Origin: JADMJV01 sp964649085
GTDB lineage: Bacteria > Vulcanimicrobiota > Xenobia > Xenobiales > JADMJV01
NCBI GenBank assembly: GCA_964649085.1
Contig: CAZYPN010000017.1
Location: 1 to 64,000 of the forward strand
DNA length: 64,000 bases
Direction: 5' to 3'
Position numbers and translations under genes: made by a program. Positions 33,510-43,920 of the stretch are shown in pieces (position 1 is the first letter of the stretch; each line of letters starts with the position of its first letter). The notes under the pieces were generated by a model, which was given only the letters and a program-made list of their open reading frames with translations, was not told the origin of the DNA and searched no databases.

Positions 33510-34505
33510 CTAACCGGTTCTCCGATCCACAATGTAGTGACTCTTGTGGTCGTCGCGTTGCTTGGCCGCACGTTTCAGTTCAGCGGCAATTTCGCTCACC
33601 TGAAGGGGGTTCGAGAGGTTACGTCGCTCGTTGGTGGCAACGCCGATCGACATCGTCATCAAAGGGAACCGCTGCAGTTCCTGGCGGCGATTGAGCACTT
33701 CGATGTAACCGCGCTGGCGATCGGTGTCGTTATAAAGCGCGCCCACCTGATCGTCGAAGACCTGACACATGTGCTGGCAAATCACTTCAAAATGCTCAGG
33801 ATGGGTGATGTAAATGTAGTCGTCGCCGCCGATGTGGCCCACAAAATCGTCCGACTTGCCAAAGCGCTCGGCTGCTTCGATCAGCAGTTGGGCCACCCAG
33901 CGAATGCACTCATCGCCCTTCTCAAAACCATAGTAATCGTTGAATGCTTTGAAGTTATCGAGGTCAAAGTAACAGCAGGCGAACCCGTCGCCCCGGCTCA
34001 GGCGACGATGCAACTCTTGCTCGATGGCCAGATTGCCCGGCAATCCGGTCAGCGGGTTGCTGGCGCGAGTCAGGCGAAAGCGTCGAATCAGCCCCACAAT
34101 ACGGGCTTCCAGTTCTTCGGGGTCGAAAGGTTTGCTGAGGTATTCGTCCACCCCCGTGCGTAATGCGTCGAGGCGATGAATGGACGAAGCCGAGGCCGTC
34201 AGCATGATGATCGGAATCAGGTAGGTCAAGCGGCTGGCACGCAGCGTTTCGCAAACCTCGATACCGTCCATCTCGGGCATCATCAGGTCGAGCAGAATCA
34301 GGTCGGGAATCTCCTTCTTGGCGATCTCGATGCCCTGCTTGCCCTTGTCGGTAAAAAGCACTTCGAAACCCAGGGTGGAGTTCTCGAGAACGGTGCGCAC
34401 CATTTTCAGAATCATGGGGTCATCGTCGATGACCAGCACCTTGAGCCGATGGAGGTTGCCTGAGTAGCCGTCTAGCTTCAAAAGTTCTCTGGTCTCGTGG
34501 CTCAC
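33510..34505 (-). CDS. Response regulator with a degenerate GGDEF domain
   Basis: 331 residues. The REC domain (about 20-140) has acidic pocket DDD, phospho-acceptor Asp in LILLDLMMPEMDG, and conserved Lys in YLSKPFDPEEL. The GGDEF-type domain (about 150-325) has CYFDLDNFKAFNDYYGFEKGD, but its signature reads GGDDY instead of GGDEF or GGEEF. Substrate-site residues around DLDNFKAFND are kept, so weak or lost diguanylate cyclase activity is possible; it might instead serve as a c-di-GMP or GTP sensor. GTG 34505 is the likely start. No histidine kinase is adjacent. The HD-GYP pair elsewhere in the window is a possible functional counterpart. Confidence 0.88.
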   Translation of the reverse strand: MSHETRELLKLDGYSGNLHRLKVLVIDDDPMILKMVRTVLENSTLGFEVLFTDKGKQGIEIAKKEIPDLILLDLMMPEMDGIEVCETLRASRLTYLIPIIMLTASASSIHRLDALRTGVDEYLSKPFDPEELEARIVGLIRRFRLTRASNPLTGLPGNLAIEQELHRRLSRGDGFACCYFDLDNFKAFNDYYGFEKGDECIRWVAQLLIEAAERFGKSDDFVGHIGGDDYIYITHPEHFEVICQHMCQVFDDQVGALYNDTDRQRGYIEVLNRRQELQRFPLMTMSIGVATNERRNLSNPLQVSEIAAELKRAAKQRDDHKSHYIVDRRTG

Positions 34506-34522
34506 TCGGCTGCTGCTTTCGA

Positions 34523-35188
34523 TTATTGAGAGTTGACGATGAAAGCCTGGATATTCTGCTCCCGAAGCTTGTCCCGCTGTTGCCGGGCCTGCTCCTCGGA
34601 ATAGACTCCGCCGCGAACTCGGAAGATAGTCTTACCGGTCGAGGCCTGGATTTCCTCTACCTCGGCAGCCTGTCCCACCGCGGCCAGGCTGTCGACCATC
34701 GACTGAGCGTTCTCGCGCGAGGTAAAGCTGCCAAACTGCAGATGGAAGTTGCCCTCGGAAAGCGCCGGGGTGGGCACCGGATCGGCCGAGGTCGGTGTAG
34801 CCGTGCTCAGCACCGGGGTCACGGCGGGTGCCGGGGTGTCTTCCGGAGCCAGCACCGGCGAGGCCGTGATGGCCGGTTCGTCAGGCACATCCTCAGGGCT
34901 GGCACTGCTGGCCGGGCGCGGCGTGGAGGTGGGAACCGGGCGAGCTTCCGTAGTGCCCTGGAGCCGCTCCAGTTCCTGCTGTTGCGAAGGATCGACCGTG
35001 ATCCAGGGTTTGGGCTTGGCCTGCACCGAGGAGCGATACTCCTGCTGGCCGCTGGTGCCCAACATGCCCTTTTCCACCACATAGTGACCCAGCCAGTTGC
35101 CCCCGACCAGCGCCACCCAAATCACCACAATGGCCGAAATAATCAGCTTGGAGTACATTCCGTCTTTGGTTCGCTCGTGCTTGGCCAT
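34523..35188 (-). CDS. Membrane-anchored SPOR-domain protein
   Basis: 221 residues. A short basic cytoplasmic N-terminus leads into one membrane helix (about 13-33, LIISAIVVIWVALVGGNW). A long Pro/Thr/Ala/Ser linker of about 80 residues follows, and then a C-terminal SPOR domain (NFHLQFGSFTSRENAQSMVD..IFRVRGGVYSEEQARQQ). SPOR domains bind denuded peptidoglycan at the division septum. ATG 35188 has GAGGG upstream. It resembles FtsN/DedD in layout, but no FtsN-specific motif is present. Confidence 0.88.
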   Translation of the reverse strand: MAKHERTKDGMYSKLIISAIVVIWVALVGGNWLGHYVVEKGMLGTSGQQEYRSSVQAKPKPWITVDPSQQQELERLQGTTEARPVPTSTPRPASSASPEDVPDEPAITASPVLAPEDTPAPAVTPVLSTATPTSADPVPTPALSEGNFHLQFGSFTSRENAQSMVDSLAAVGQAAEVEEIQASTGKTIFRVRGGVYSEEQARQQRDKLREQNIQAFIVNSQ

Positions 35189-35254
35189 GGGTTCCCTCGT
35201 CTGGAAATGAATTTTGTTCCAGTCTTTCCGGGGATGTCCTTCCGCAAACCCGAC

Positions 35255-37036
35255 TTATACCCGAGCGTAGACTTCCCCGGCCAGATGCTCGAATTCAAGC
35301 AGGTCTTGCTCGACCAGCCTCAGCGACTCCAGCCAGAAATCGGGCTTTCGCAGATCCACCCCCAGGATGTCCTCGGCGATTTGCTCGGCCGTGCGCCGTC
35401 CGGTGGCCTGCAGCAAGCGCTCGTAGACGGGCAAAAAGTCGGGCCCCTGCCGCTGCGCTCGTGCGTAGACCCCCAGGCTGAACAGATAGCCAAAGGCATA
35501 GGGAAAGTTGTAAAAGCTGATTTCGGTGATGTAAAAGTGCAGCTTCGAGGCCCAGAAATAGGCGTCCAACTGCTCTTCGTCCAGGCTGTCCCCATAGCAT
35601 TCGCGCTGCGACTGCAGCATCAGTTCCTTGATGCGATCGAGCGAAACTTCGCCCTGGAGCCGCTCTTCGTAGAAGCGCTTCTCGAAGTAGAAGCGCGATG
35701 GAATGTTCAGCAGAAAGGCCGCGGCCCGTTCCATGCGGCTGTCGAGCAGCTTGAGGCGCTGCTCGGGGCTGGTCTTCGGCGAGCGCAAGAGCGCATCGAT
35801 CAGCAGATTCTCGGCGTAGGTAGAAGCCGTTTCGGCCAGTGTCATGGGATAGAACAGATTGAGGGGTCGCTCCTGATCCATGACGTGCGAGTGAAACGCA
35901 TGGCCAAACTCGTGGGTCAATGTCATCAGGTCGCCAAAGGCCCCATGGTAGGTCATAAAGATCCGCGATTGACGCAGCCTTGTCGAAAAGATGCAGAAAC
36001 CTCCCGAACGCTTGCCCTCGCGCGGAGTGTAGTCGACCCAGCGCTGCCCCAGCGAAGCCTGGCAAAAGTCGGCAAAGCGTGGATAGGCGGCGCGAGTCTC
36101 CTCGACGAGCAGCCTGCCGCCTTCCTCCCAGGGCACGCTGGTGTGTTCAAGTCGCGGCAGAGGCGCGGACAGATCCTGGAAACCCAGGCGGGGCACACCC
36201 AGAATTTCGGCCTTTTTGCGCAAGTATTGGCGAGGCCACTCGGCGCAAGCACGAATGGCCTCGAGCATGGCGTCCAGCGTGGCCGACTCGATGGCGGCGT
36301 CGAACAGAGCTGGCTCTAGAAAGTGAGGGATGCCGCGGCGCCTGTACAGCGTGTGGCGGGTGCCCGCGATGGCGTTCAGAGCTGCCGCGCAGACATCTTC
36401 GACCCCTTGCCAGGCCTGGTTCGAACCTTGCAGCACGCTGCGGCGCACACCGGCATCGGGGTCCTCCAGCAGGCTGTTCTTCAGCGACATCGGCACGGTA
36501 ACCGCCTTGCCCTGAGCATCTTGGTAGGTGAATTCGAGCCGTCCGGACACCTGATCATAGAGGCGCCCCCAGGCAGAAAGCCCGTCGACGTCTAGATCGG
36601 CGGCCAGATTCTCCAAATCGCCGCTCATCTGCCACAAGGCCCGCTGGCGAGCCCGCCCCAGATAGTGCTCGAGTTGCTCCAGGCCGGGCCTGGCGCACAA
36701 CTGTTCAAACTCGCTCGGGCTGAGCTTGCGCAGTCGCTCGCCAAGCACGACCTCCAGCTGACGCAACTGAGCTCCGTCCGCCTGTACAGCTGCCAGCTCC
36801 TGAGCCACCTTCTGATCGCGACCGTCAGCACTGCGTTGACAGACCAGATAGGTGCTCACATGCTCGTTGAGAATCAGCAGCTGTTCCCAGGCCAGCACCA
36901 ATTCTGCCAGTGGCATTTCTCCCGCGGCGGCCACGAGGTGGCTCAACTGTTGCTTGTAAGAAGCCCGGTCGGAGCGATAGTCGGGCGCATCAATTCCCGA
37001 GTAAAACGAAGCCAGATCCCAGTCACCATAATTCAT
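35255..37036 (-). CDS. pepF: M3-family oligoendopeptidase F
   Basis: 593 residues, the length of a PepF-type thimet-like metallopeptidase. The active site is LTHEFGHAFHSH (HExxH), with the third ligand Glu in the following MTLAETASTYAEN helix. The N-terminal half is all-helical as in M3B enzymes. Substrate loops FCIFSTRLRQSRIFMTYHG and FYNFPYAFGYLFSLGVY match the family. It cleaves short peptides in the cytosol. It starts the minus-strand run that ends at 29.3 kb and is divergent from the GH63-like gene, with 59 bases between starts. Confidence 0.93.
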   Translation of the reverse strand: MNYGDWDLASFYSGIDAPDYRSDRASYKQQLSHLVAAAGEMPLAELVLAWEQLLILNEHVSTYLVCQRSADGRDQKVAQELAAVQADGAQLRQLEVVLGERLRKLSPSEFEQLCARPGLEQLEHYLGRARQRALWQMSGDLENLAADLDVDGLSAWGRLYDQVSGRLEFTYQDAQGKAVTVPMSLKNSLLEDPDAGVRRSVLQGSNQAWQGVEDVCAAALNAIAGTRHTLYRRRGIPHFLEPALFDAAIESATLDAMLEAIRACAEWPRQYLRKKAEILGVPRLGFQDLSAPLPRLEHTSVPWEEGGRLLVEETRAAYPRFADFCQASLGQRWVDYTPREGKRSGGFCIFSTRLRQSRIFMTYHGAFGDLMTLTHEFGHAFHSHVMDQERPLNLFYPMTLAETASTYAENLLIDALLRSPKTSPEQRLKLLDSRMERAAAFLLNIPSRFYFEKRFYEERLQGEVSLDRIKELMLQSQRECYGDSLDEEQLDAYFWASKLHFYITEISFYNFPYAFGYLFSLGVYARAQRQGPDFLPVYERLLQATGRRTAEQIAEDILGVDLRKPDFWLESLRLVEQDLLEFEHLAGEVYARV

Positions 37037-37095
37037 AAGGGAGGCGTTCCCGCTGGGGCGGGGGGGTCCTCCAGCAGCTTCGAGAAGGGACCGGA

Positions 37096-39693
37096 ATGTC
37101 AGAAACTCTCCGCCTTGAGCAAGATGAGCAGCGCCAGGTCAACTGGAAACGCTGGGGTCCCTACCTGCCCGACCGGCAATGGTCGACCGTGCGCGAAGAC
37201 TACTCTCCAACCGGTGACGCCTGGAACGATTTCCCCCACGATGCCGCCCGTTCACGAACCTATCGCTGGGGAGAAGATGGCCTGTTGGGATGGTGCGACC
37301 GGCAGTGCCGCCTGTGCTTTTCTATCGCCCTGTGGAACTATCAGGACCCCTTTCTGAAGGAGCGCCTCTTCGGGCTCACCGGGCCCGAGGGCAACCATGG
37401 CGAGGATGTCAAAGAGTGTTACTACTTTCTGGATTCCACCCCCACCCACAGCTATTGCCGGGCACTCTACAAATATCCCCAGCAGGCTTTCCCCTATCAG
37501 CAACTGAGAGACGAAAATCGGCGCCGCAATCGACTGCAACCCGAGTATGAGCTCCACCACACGGATGTCTTCGATAACGGAGCCTACTTCGATTGCTATC
37601 TGGAGTACGCCAAAGCCGGCCCCGACGATATTCTGATTCGCATCAGTGTCGTCAATCGTCATTCCCATGACAGGAAGCTGGCGCTACTTCCGACCTGCTG
37701 GTTTCGCAACACCTGGGGCTGGGGTCGCCAGGGCGAGGGTTATAGCCAGCGCCCTCACATCGAGACCCATCCCCAGGGCGGTCTGCTGCTGCGCCACCCC
37801 GAACTGGGAGACTATCACTTCGAGTGTGACACCAACGGAGAATGGCTCTTTACCGAAAACGAAAGCAATCTGGAGCGGCTCTATGGGGTACCCAACCGCA
37901 CCCCCTATGTCAAAGACGCCTTTCACCGTTACCTTGTGAACGGCGAACAGACAGCGGTGAACCCCGAACGCCAGGGCAGCAAAGCCGCCTGTCTGTTGCA
38001 ACTCACGGTGCCCGCCCAAGACAGTCTGGAAATCCGTTGTCGCCTGCGCCCTTCGGCCGAGAGCGGAGAGCCCTGGGTCGACTTTGAAGCCCAGATGGCG
38101 CGTCGCCTGAAAGAGGCTGAGGACTTCTATGCTGCCAGACAACCCCCGTTTCTGAGCCAGGAAGAAGCCCTGGTGTGGAGACAGGCCCTGGCCGGACTGT
38201 TGTGGAGCAAGAAGTTTTACCATTTCGATGTGCGGGCCTGGCTCGAGGGCGACCCCACCTCGCCCCCGCCGCCCCCCCAACGCTGGAAAGGTCGCAACCG
38301 CAACTGGGCCTGCCACCTTTATAATCGCGATGTATTGTTGCTGCCGGACGGCTGGGAATATCCCTGGTACGCGGCCTGGGATACGGCCTTTCACGTGATT
38401 CCCATGGTGGCCGTAGACCCTACCCTGGCCAAAGAGCAACTCATTTTGCTGGTGCGCGAATGGTATCAGCATCCCAATGGACAGATCCCCGCCTACGAGT
38501 GGAACTTTGACGACGTCAACCCGCCCGTGCATGCCTGGGCGGCGTGGCGGGTGTATCGAGCCGACGGCAGCCGCGACCAGAAGTTCCTGGCCCGAATGTT
38601 CCACAAGCTGCTGCTGAACTTCACCTGGTGGATCAACCGCACCGACAAAGATGGCAACAATGTCTTCGGAGGGGGCTTTCTGGGGCTCGACAATATCGGC
38701 GCCCTGGACCGTTCTCACCTGCCCCCCGGGGTCAGTCTGGAACAGGCCGACGCCACCGCCTGGATCGCCTTCTACTGTTTGCAAATGCTGCGCATCGCCC
38801 TGGAACTGGCCCAACACCAGCCCGAATATGAAGATATCGCATCGAAGTTCTTTGAGCACTTCGTAGCCATCACCCACGCGATGAATTCGCTGGGCGAGAT
38901 GGGCCTGTGGGATGAAGAAGACGGGTTTTACTATGATGTGATGCACCACGGACCCCGCTTTTCCCGGCTTAAGGTGCGATCGATGGTGGGCCTGCTTCCG
39001 CTGATCGCCGTGGGCAACCTGGATGCCGAGAAACTCGAATGCGTACCGGGATTTCGCAAACGCCTGGAATGGTTTGTGGCCCACCGCCCTCATCTATCCC
39101 GGCATCTGGAGCGACGTCATTCGCAAATTCTGCTGGCCGTCACCGGGCGGGAACGGCTGCGCAGGGTGCTGAGCCGCCTGCTCGACCCCGAAGAATTTCT
39201 CTCCGACTATGGTGTGCGCAGCCTGTCGCGGGCCCATGCCAAGCAGCCCTTCGAAATGATGTTTCAGGGGCAGCGACTGCGGGTCGGTTACGAGCCAGCC
39301 GAGTCGGAATCGCCGATGTTCGGCGGCAACAGCAACTGGCGTGGCCCCATCTGGCTACCCGTAAACTACCTCTTGATCGTGGCCCTGGAGCAATATCACC
39401 GCTTCTACGGCACTACGTTCAAGGTGGATTTTGAAGGACGTAGCCTCAGCCTTCACGAGGTAGCCAATCGGCTGCGCGAACGCCTGGTGCGCCTGTTTCT
39501 GCCCGGACCCGATGGCCAGCGCCCCAGTCATCGCGATTGTCCCCAGCACACCCAGCCCGGCTGGAGCCATGCCCTGTGGTTTCACGAGTACTTTCACGGC
39601 GACGACGGCCGCGGCCTGGGTGCCTGCCACCAGACCGGCTGGACGGCCCTGGTGGCTCCCTTGTTGCATCGTCTGGCTCAGGATCGCTCGTGA
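37096..39693 (+). CDS. GH63-type (MGH1-like) glucosidase
   Basis: 865 residues in the GH63/MGH1-like (alpha/alpha)6-barrel family. The N-terminal beta region has FSIALWNYQDPFLKERLFGL and HTDVFDNGAYFDCYLEYAKA. Barrel motifs are YPWYAAWDTAFHVIPM (general acid Asp), YEWNFDDVNPPVHAWAAWR, GGGFLGLDNIGALDRS, MHHGPRFSRLKVRSMVGLLP and, near the end, NSNWRGPIWLPVNYLLI with the second acidic residue region. Related enzymes hydrolyse glucosylglycerate, mannosylglycerate or other alpha-glucosides; the substrate here is unknown. ATG 37096 has AGGGA 7 bases upstream. Its stop overlaps the next start (GTGA). Confidence 0.88.
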   Translation: MSETLRLEQDEQRQVNWKRWGPYLPDRQWSTVREDYSPTGDAWNDFPHDAARSRTYRWGEDGLLGWCDRQCRLCFSIALWNYQDPFLKERLFGLTGPEGNHGEDVKECYYFLDSTPTHSYCRALYKYPQQAFPYQQLRDENRRRNRLQPEYELHHTDVFDNGAYFDCYLEYAKAGPDDILIRISVVNRHSHDRKLALLPTCWFRNTWGWGRQGEGYSQRPHIETHPQGGLLLRHPELGDYHFECDTNGEWLFTENESNLERLYGVPNRTPYVKDAFHRYLVNGEQTAVNPERQGSKAACLLQLTVPAQDSLEIRCRLRPSAESGEPWVDFEAQMARRLKEAEDFYAARQPPFLSQEEALVWRQALAGLLWSKKFYHFDVRAWLEGDPTSPPPPPQRWKGRNRNWACHLYNRDVLLLPDGWEYPWYAAWDTAFHVIPMVAVDPTLAKEQLILLVREWYQHPNGQIPAYEWNFDDVNPPVHAWAAWRVYRADGSRDQKFLARMFHKLLLNFTWWINRTDKDGNNVFGGGFLGLDNIGALDRSHLPPGVSLEQADATAWIAFYCLQMLRIALELAQHQPEYEDIASKFFEHFVAITHAMNSLGEMGLWDEEDGFYYDVMHHGPRFSRLKVRSMVGLLPLIAVGNLDAEKLECVPGFRKRLEWFVAHRPHLSRHLERRHSQILLAVTGRERLRRVLSRLLDPEEFLSDYGVRSLSRAHAKQPFEMMFQGQRLRVGYEPAESESPMFGGNSNWRGPIWLPVNYLLIVALEQYHRFYGTTFKVDFEGRSLSLHEVANRLRERLVRLFLPGPDGQRPSHRDCPQHTQPGWSHALWFHEYFHGDDGRGLGACHQTGWTALVAPLLHRLAQDRS

Positions 39694-40421
39694 ACGGCCT
39701 GGATCATCAGCAACTGCTGGAACTGGGATATGGCGAACTGAAGCGCAACCCCGAGCAGGCCTTCCAGGCCCTGCAGGCGCGCCTGAAACCCTTGGGATTT
39801 CACGCCACGCTGACCCATTGTTGGCTGGGGTTGATCTCCCTGGGCCTTGAGCAGGGGCTCGACCTTCCCCAACTGAACAGGCGGCTGAGCTTTAGCCAGC
39901 TGCCCCTGGGCCACTACTCCTGTGCTCTGCTCAACAGCGCTGCAGCCGAAGGCACAGCCTTGGAGCCCGATTTGCGACCCCTGTGCCTGCCTCGAGAACT
40001 GCCCGACGCCCTGCTGCAGCCTTTGCTGGCCTTCCAGGCCCGCACCCTGAGCCCCGAACAATGGACCCACGAGGCCCACCTTACCGTGGCAGCAGCTCTA
40101 TTTGCGTTGCTCGGCCCCTGGGGCATTCAGGCCATGACCGGCGGCATTCAAAGGCTGAACGCAGTCCACCAGGTGCCGCAAACCCCCGAGCACGGCTACC
40201 ATGAAACCCTTACGCGGCTATGGTATCAACTGGTAGCTCTGGAGGTGGAGCGACTGGCCCTGCCAGACCATCCCGAGCGACTTGGACAGCTGCTTGAAGC
40301 CCTGTCCGACCGCCAGTTGCCGTTGCGCTACTATCGGCGAGAAACGCTCAAAAGCTGGGAGGCACGCACCCAGTGGGTTCCCCCCGATCGGTTGAGGCTG
40401 GAAATGTTCACAACTGCCTGA
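39690..40421 (+). CDS. Conserved protein with WTHEAHL / YHETLT motifs
   Basis: 243 residues from GTG 39690, which overlaps the preceding stop (GTGA), so it is coupled to the GH63-like gene. A His-rich pair WTHEAHLTVAAALF and GYHETLTRLWYQL, about 45 residues apart, matches a widespread uncharacterised bacterial family. I know no function. His/Glu spacing suggests a metal site but this is not proven. The rest is Leu-rich and helical (RLSFSQLPLGHYSCALLNS, PDRLRLEMFT at the end). Association with a sugar-cleaving enzyme is the only contextual clue. Confidence 0.7.
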   Translation: MNGLDHQQLLELGYGELKRNPEQAFQALQARLKPLGFHATLTHCWLGLISLGLEQGLDLPQLNRRLSFSQLPLGHYSCALLNSAAAEGTALEPDLRPLCLPRELPDALLQPLLAFQARTLSPEQWTHEAHLTVAAALFALLGPWGIQAMTGGIQRLNAVHQVPQTPEHGYHETLTRLWYQLVALEVERLALPDHPERLGQLLEALSDRQLPLRYYRRETLKSWEARTQWVPPDRLRLEMFTTA

Positions 40422-40426
40422 CCGCG

Positions 40427-40461
40427 GTAGTACTTCGGAAGAACGTCGCGAGCTAACCTCA
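40427..40461 (+). promoter_or_regulatory. Conserved bipartite element upstream of the 65-residue gene
   Basis: GTAGTACTTCGG (40427-40438), 13 bases, then GCTAACCTCA (40452-40461), ending 18 bases before the ATG. The same element, with identical spacing and about 28 of 35 identical positions, precedes the Uma2-type gene at 62000. It resembles a -35/-10 pair of a dedicated promoter, but no sigma factor is assigned. Confidence 0.5.
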
Positions 40462-40479
40462 GTCCATCAGGAGGTTACG

Positions 40480-40677
40480 ATGCAACTGACTCAAGAGCAA
40501 CAGGTCGTCGTGGTATTGATGAATCTACCCGCGCAGGAACAGGAAGCGTGCTGGAGCCAGCTCTCTCCCGAGCAGCAGCACTACTGGTCGGAACTGTATC
40601 GGGCCCTTCCGGCCCTGCCTTCGGGAACGCTGGAGCGCTGCATTCGCGCCGTCAATGAGGTCCGACTTGCTGGATAA
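40480..40677 (+). CDS. Small helical protein (65 residues)
   Basis: It opens at ATG 40480 with AGGAGG 6 bases upstream, so it is very likely translated. The sequence is Gln/Glu-rich and helical (EEQQVVVVLMNLPAQEQEAC-like repeats of hydrophobic and charged residues, LSPEQQHYWSELYRAL). It faintly recalls the N-terminal helices of FliG-type proteins (LMNLP..E....L), but the resemblance is too short to name. It stands alone with its own promoter-like element. Confidence 0.65.
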   Translation: MQLTQEQQVVVVLMNLPAQEQEACWSQLSPEQQHYWSELYRALPALPSGTLERCIRAVNEVRLAG

Positions 40678-40702
40678 TGCCCGCGGCCGGCAAAGCAAAA
40701 TC

Positions 40703-41494
40703 TCAGCTTGGTCCTAACATGCCGTCGATGGCCCCATAATTTCCGCCGGGTCCGTCCAGGCGAGCCTCGGCACGAATGTAGTGGACGGGCACGCCCTTCT
40801 CGCGTGCGAAGAGAGCCTCTTGACCTGCAATCTCGCCACCGCCGAGGGCAATGACGCCTTTAAGGCGAGGATTCTTGCCCCCAACCATGTCTTCGCCGAG
40901 ATAGGCCGCTGTGGGCCCTGCTGGCTTGCCGTCGACAAAACCGCCCCAAACGATCTTCGAATCCTGATAGGTGGTGGGGACGTAGTGAACGTGGTCGATA
41001 TGCTGATCCACGCCGCCCCATTCCTTGACCTTGTCGCTCTGGATGGCCATCACCGGAACTCCATGCTGGTCCTGCAAGTACTTCACCATGGCTGCCACGT
41101 CCGGCGCCTCGGGCTTATAGGGGTCGCCCCCGAAGACGGCCAACCACCGGCTCTTGCCATATTGAGCGTCCAGGCCTTCCACCAGCTGGTCCAGGGCTCG
41201 CTGGACGACCTCGGGCTCCTTGTATTGCCTCTTGCTGCCGAAGCCCAATACCAGGAATGAGCCTTTATAACGATCGATGGTCTTCAAGGCACTCTTCCAG
41301 GCCGCCGAGCTCTCTTCGGCCGCAGAGGAAGCAGTCACTTCCGTCTCGGGTGGGGCCTCGATCTTGGCGCTCAAAACGCTGCCGTCGTGGGGGTCGTTTG
41401 CGAATGCCGGCTGCTCGCTTCGGTCAGCTAGCCTCATTTGCGGGGTGCGGGACGGAAGCAGGGTGAGGTGGGTGGAGGTAATCTTCATGTCCAT
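40703..41494 (-). CDS. Rossmann/LOG-like protein with flexible N-terminus
   Basis: 263 residues. The first 65 residues are disordered Ser/Glu/Ala (KITSTHLTLLPSRTPQMRLA). From residue 66 an alpha/beta domain follows: GSFLVLGFGSKRQYKEPEVV, SRWLAVFGGDPYKPEAPDVA, GVPVMAIQSDK, HVHYVPTTYQDSKIVWGGF and KGVIALGGGEIAGQEALF. The repeated strand-Gly-rich-loop pattern resembles LOG/SLOG nucleotide-binding folds, but catalytic residues cannot be assigned. No good ribosome site precedes ATG 41494 or the in-frame ATG at 41488. The N-terminus belongs to the Ser/Pro-rich group seen in several proteins here. Confidence 0.6.
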   Translation of the reverse strand: MDMKITSTHLTLLPSRTPQMRLADRSEQPAFANDPHDGSVLSAKIEAPPETEVTASSAAEESSAAWKSALKTIDRYKGSFLVLGFGSKRQYKEPEVVQRALDQLVEGLDAQYGKSRWLAVFGGDPYKPEAPDVAAMVKYLQDQHGVPVMAIQSDKVKEWGGVDQHIDHVHYVPTTYQDSKIVWGGFVDGKPAGPTAAYLGEDMVGGKNPRLKGVIALGGGEIAGQEALFAREKGVPVHYIRAEARLDGPGGNYGAIDGMLGPS

Positions 41495-41595
41495 AGCTTA
41501 ACGGCGCCCCTATAAATGACCCTTAGATACCCGCGACATAGGCATCAAGTTCTGGATCGACCGTCCATCGCCCTACTCTCCCCGAAAAGAAGAAA

Positions 41596-41617
41596 AAGCC
41601 CCGGTTGCCCGGGGCTT
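41596..41617 (-). terminator. Rho-independent terminator of groES-groEL
   Basis: The stem AAGCCCCGG (41609-41617 on the minus strand) / CCGGGGCTT (41596-41604) closes the four-base loop GCAA and is followed by TTTCTTCTTTT. It lies 22 bases after the groEL stop. Confidence 0.9.
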
Positions 41618-41638
41618 CTTCTTCAGAGAGGATGACGA

Positions 41639-43258
<1,620 letters not shown>

Positions 43259-43287
43259 AGGTTTTCAATCTCCTTCTTTGGGGTGGA

Positions 43288-43593
43288 TTAGTTGAGGATG
43301 GCGAGGATTTCGGATTCCTTGATGATCAGGAGCTCTTCTCCGTCGATCTTCACTTCGGTGCCCGAGTATTTGCCATAGAGCACCTTGTCGCCGGCCTTGA
43401 CGTTCATGGGGATCGTCTTGCCGTCGTCGGTCACTTTGCCGTTACCGACAGCCATGACCTCGCCCTGCTGGGGCTTCTCCTTGGCGGTGTCGGGCAGATA
43501 GATGCCGCTCTTGGTCTTTTCTTCCTGGGGAAGGGCGCGAACGATGACGCGCTCGCCCAGAGGACGAATGTTCAGCTCGGTCTTGGTAGCCAT
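43288..43593 (-). CDS. groES: 10-kDa co-chaperonin GroES
   Basis: 101 residues. Typical strands RPLGERVIVRALPQEEKTKS, the mobile loop GIYLPDTAKEKPQQGEVMAV, and KVLYGKYSGTEVKIDGEELL with LIIKESEILAIL at the end. It caps GroEL rings. ATG 43593 has AGGAGGAG upstream. No CIRCE palindrome (TTAGCACTC-N9-GAGTGCTAA) is visible in the 320 bases upstream. Three phased direct repeats are present instead (see the next entry). Confidence 0.98.
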   Translation of the reverse strand: MATKTELNIRPLGERVIVRALPQEEKTKSGIYLPDTAKEKPQQGEVMAVGNGKVTDDGKTIPMNVKAGDKVLYGKYSGTEVKIDGEELLIIKESEILAILN

Positions 43594-43712
43594 TACTTGC
43601 TCCTCCTAGTTGTTGATGCCAGTGCCCCGTGGGGGCCGGATTTTCCGCAACGAGGCGCGCCCTGCGCGCCGCCCCTTGCTGGCCTTTCACAAACGGTATC
43701 CTAGGCGGGCAA

Positions 43713-43753
43713 TGTTAGAGCCTCAGCAGACGACTGTTAGAGAACTGTTAGAG
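43713..43753. promoter_or_regulatory. Phased direct repeats upstream of groES
   Basis: TGTTAGAG occurs at 43713-43720, 43735-43742 and 43746-43753; the last two are extended to ACTGTTAGAG. Start-to-start distances are 22 and 11 bases, two turns and one turn of DNA, so a protein could bind the same face three times. On the minus strand they read CTCTAACA and sit 120 to 160 bases before groES, just ahead of a -10-like TAGGAT near 43699-43704. The rest of the 327-base gap (43594-43920) is GC-rich next to groES and AT-rich at 43795-43905, where the promoter of the plus-strand gene should lie. Confidence 0.55.
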
Positions 43754-43920
43754 TCTTTTCGGGCGAGGGCCGCCAGTCGCCCATTTACAGTCAGCTACTA
43801 GTGACACTATTTTCAGCTTAAATCCATACAAAAAAACATTTAAGTCAGGATACGAAAAATTTTTTCATTTTCAAAACACGCCGGCAAACAAATTCAACTA
43901 CGCTGAGGGCGGAGGACTGC

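Noticed and set aside
43594..43712. CIRCE/HrcA operator
   Set aside because: No TTAGCACTC-N9-GAGTGCTAA or near match seen between groES and the direct repeats.
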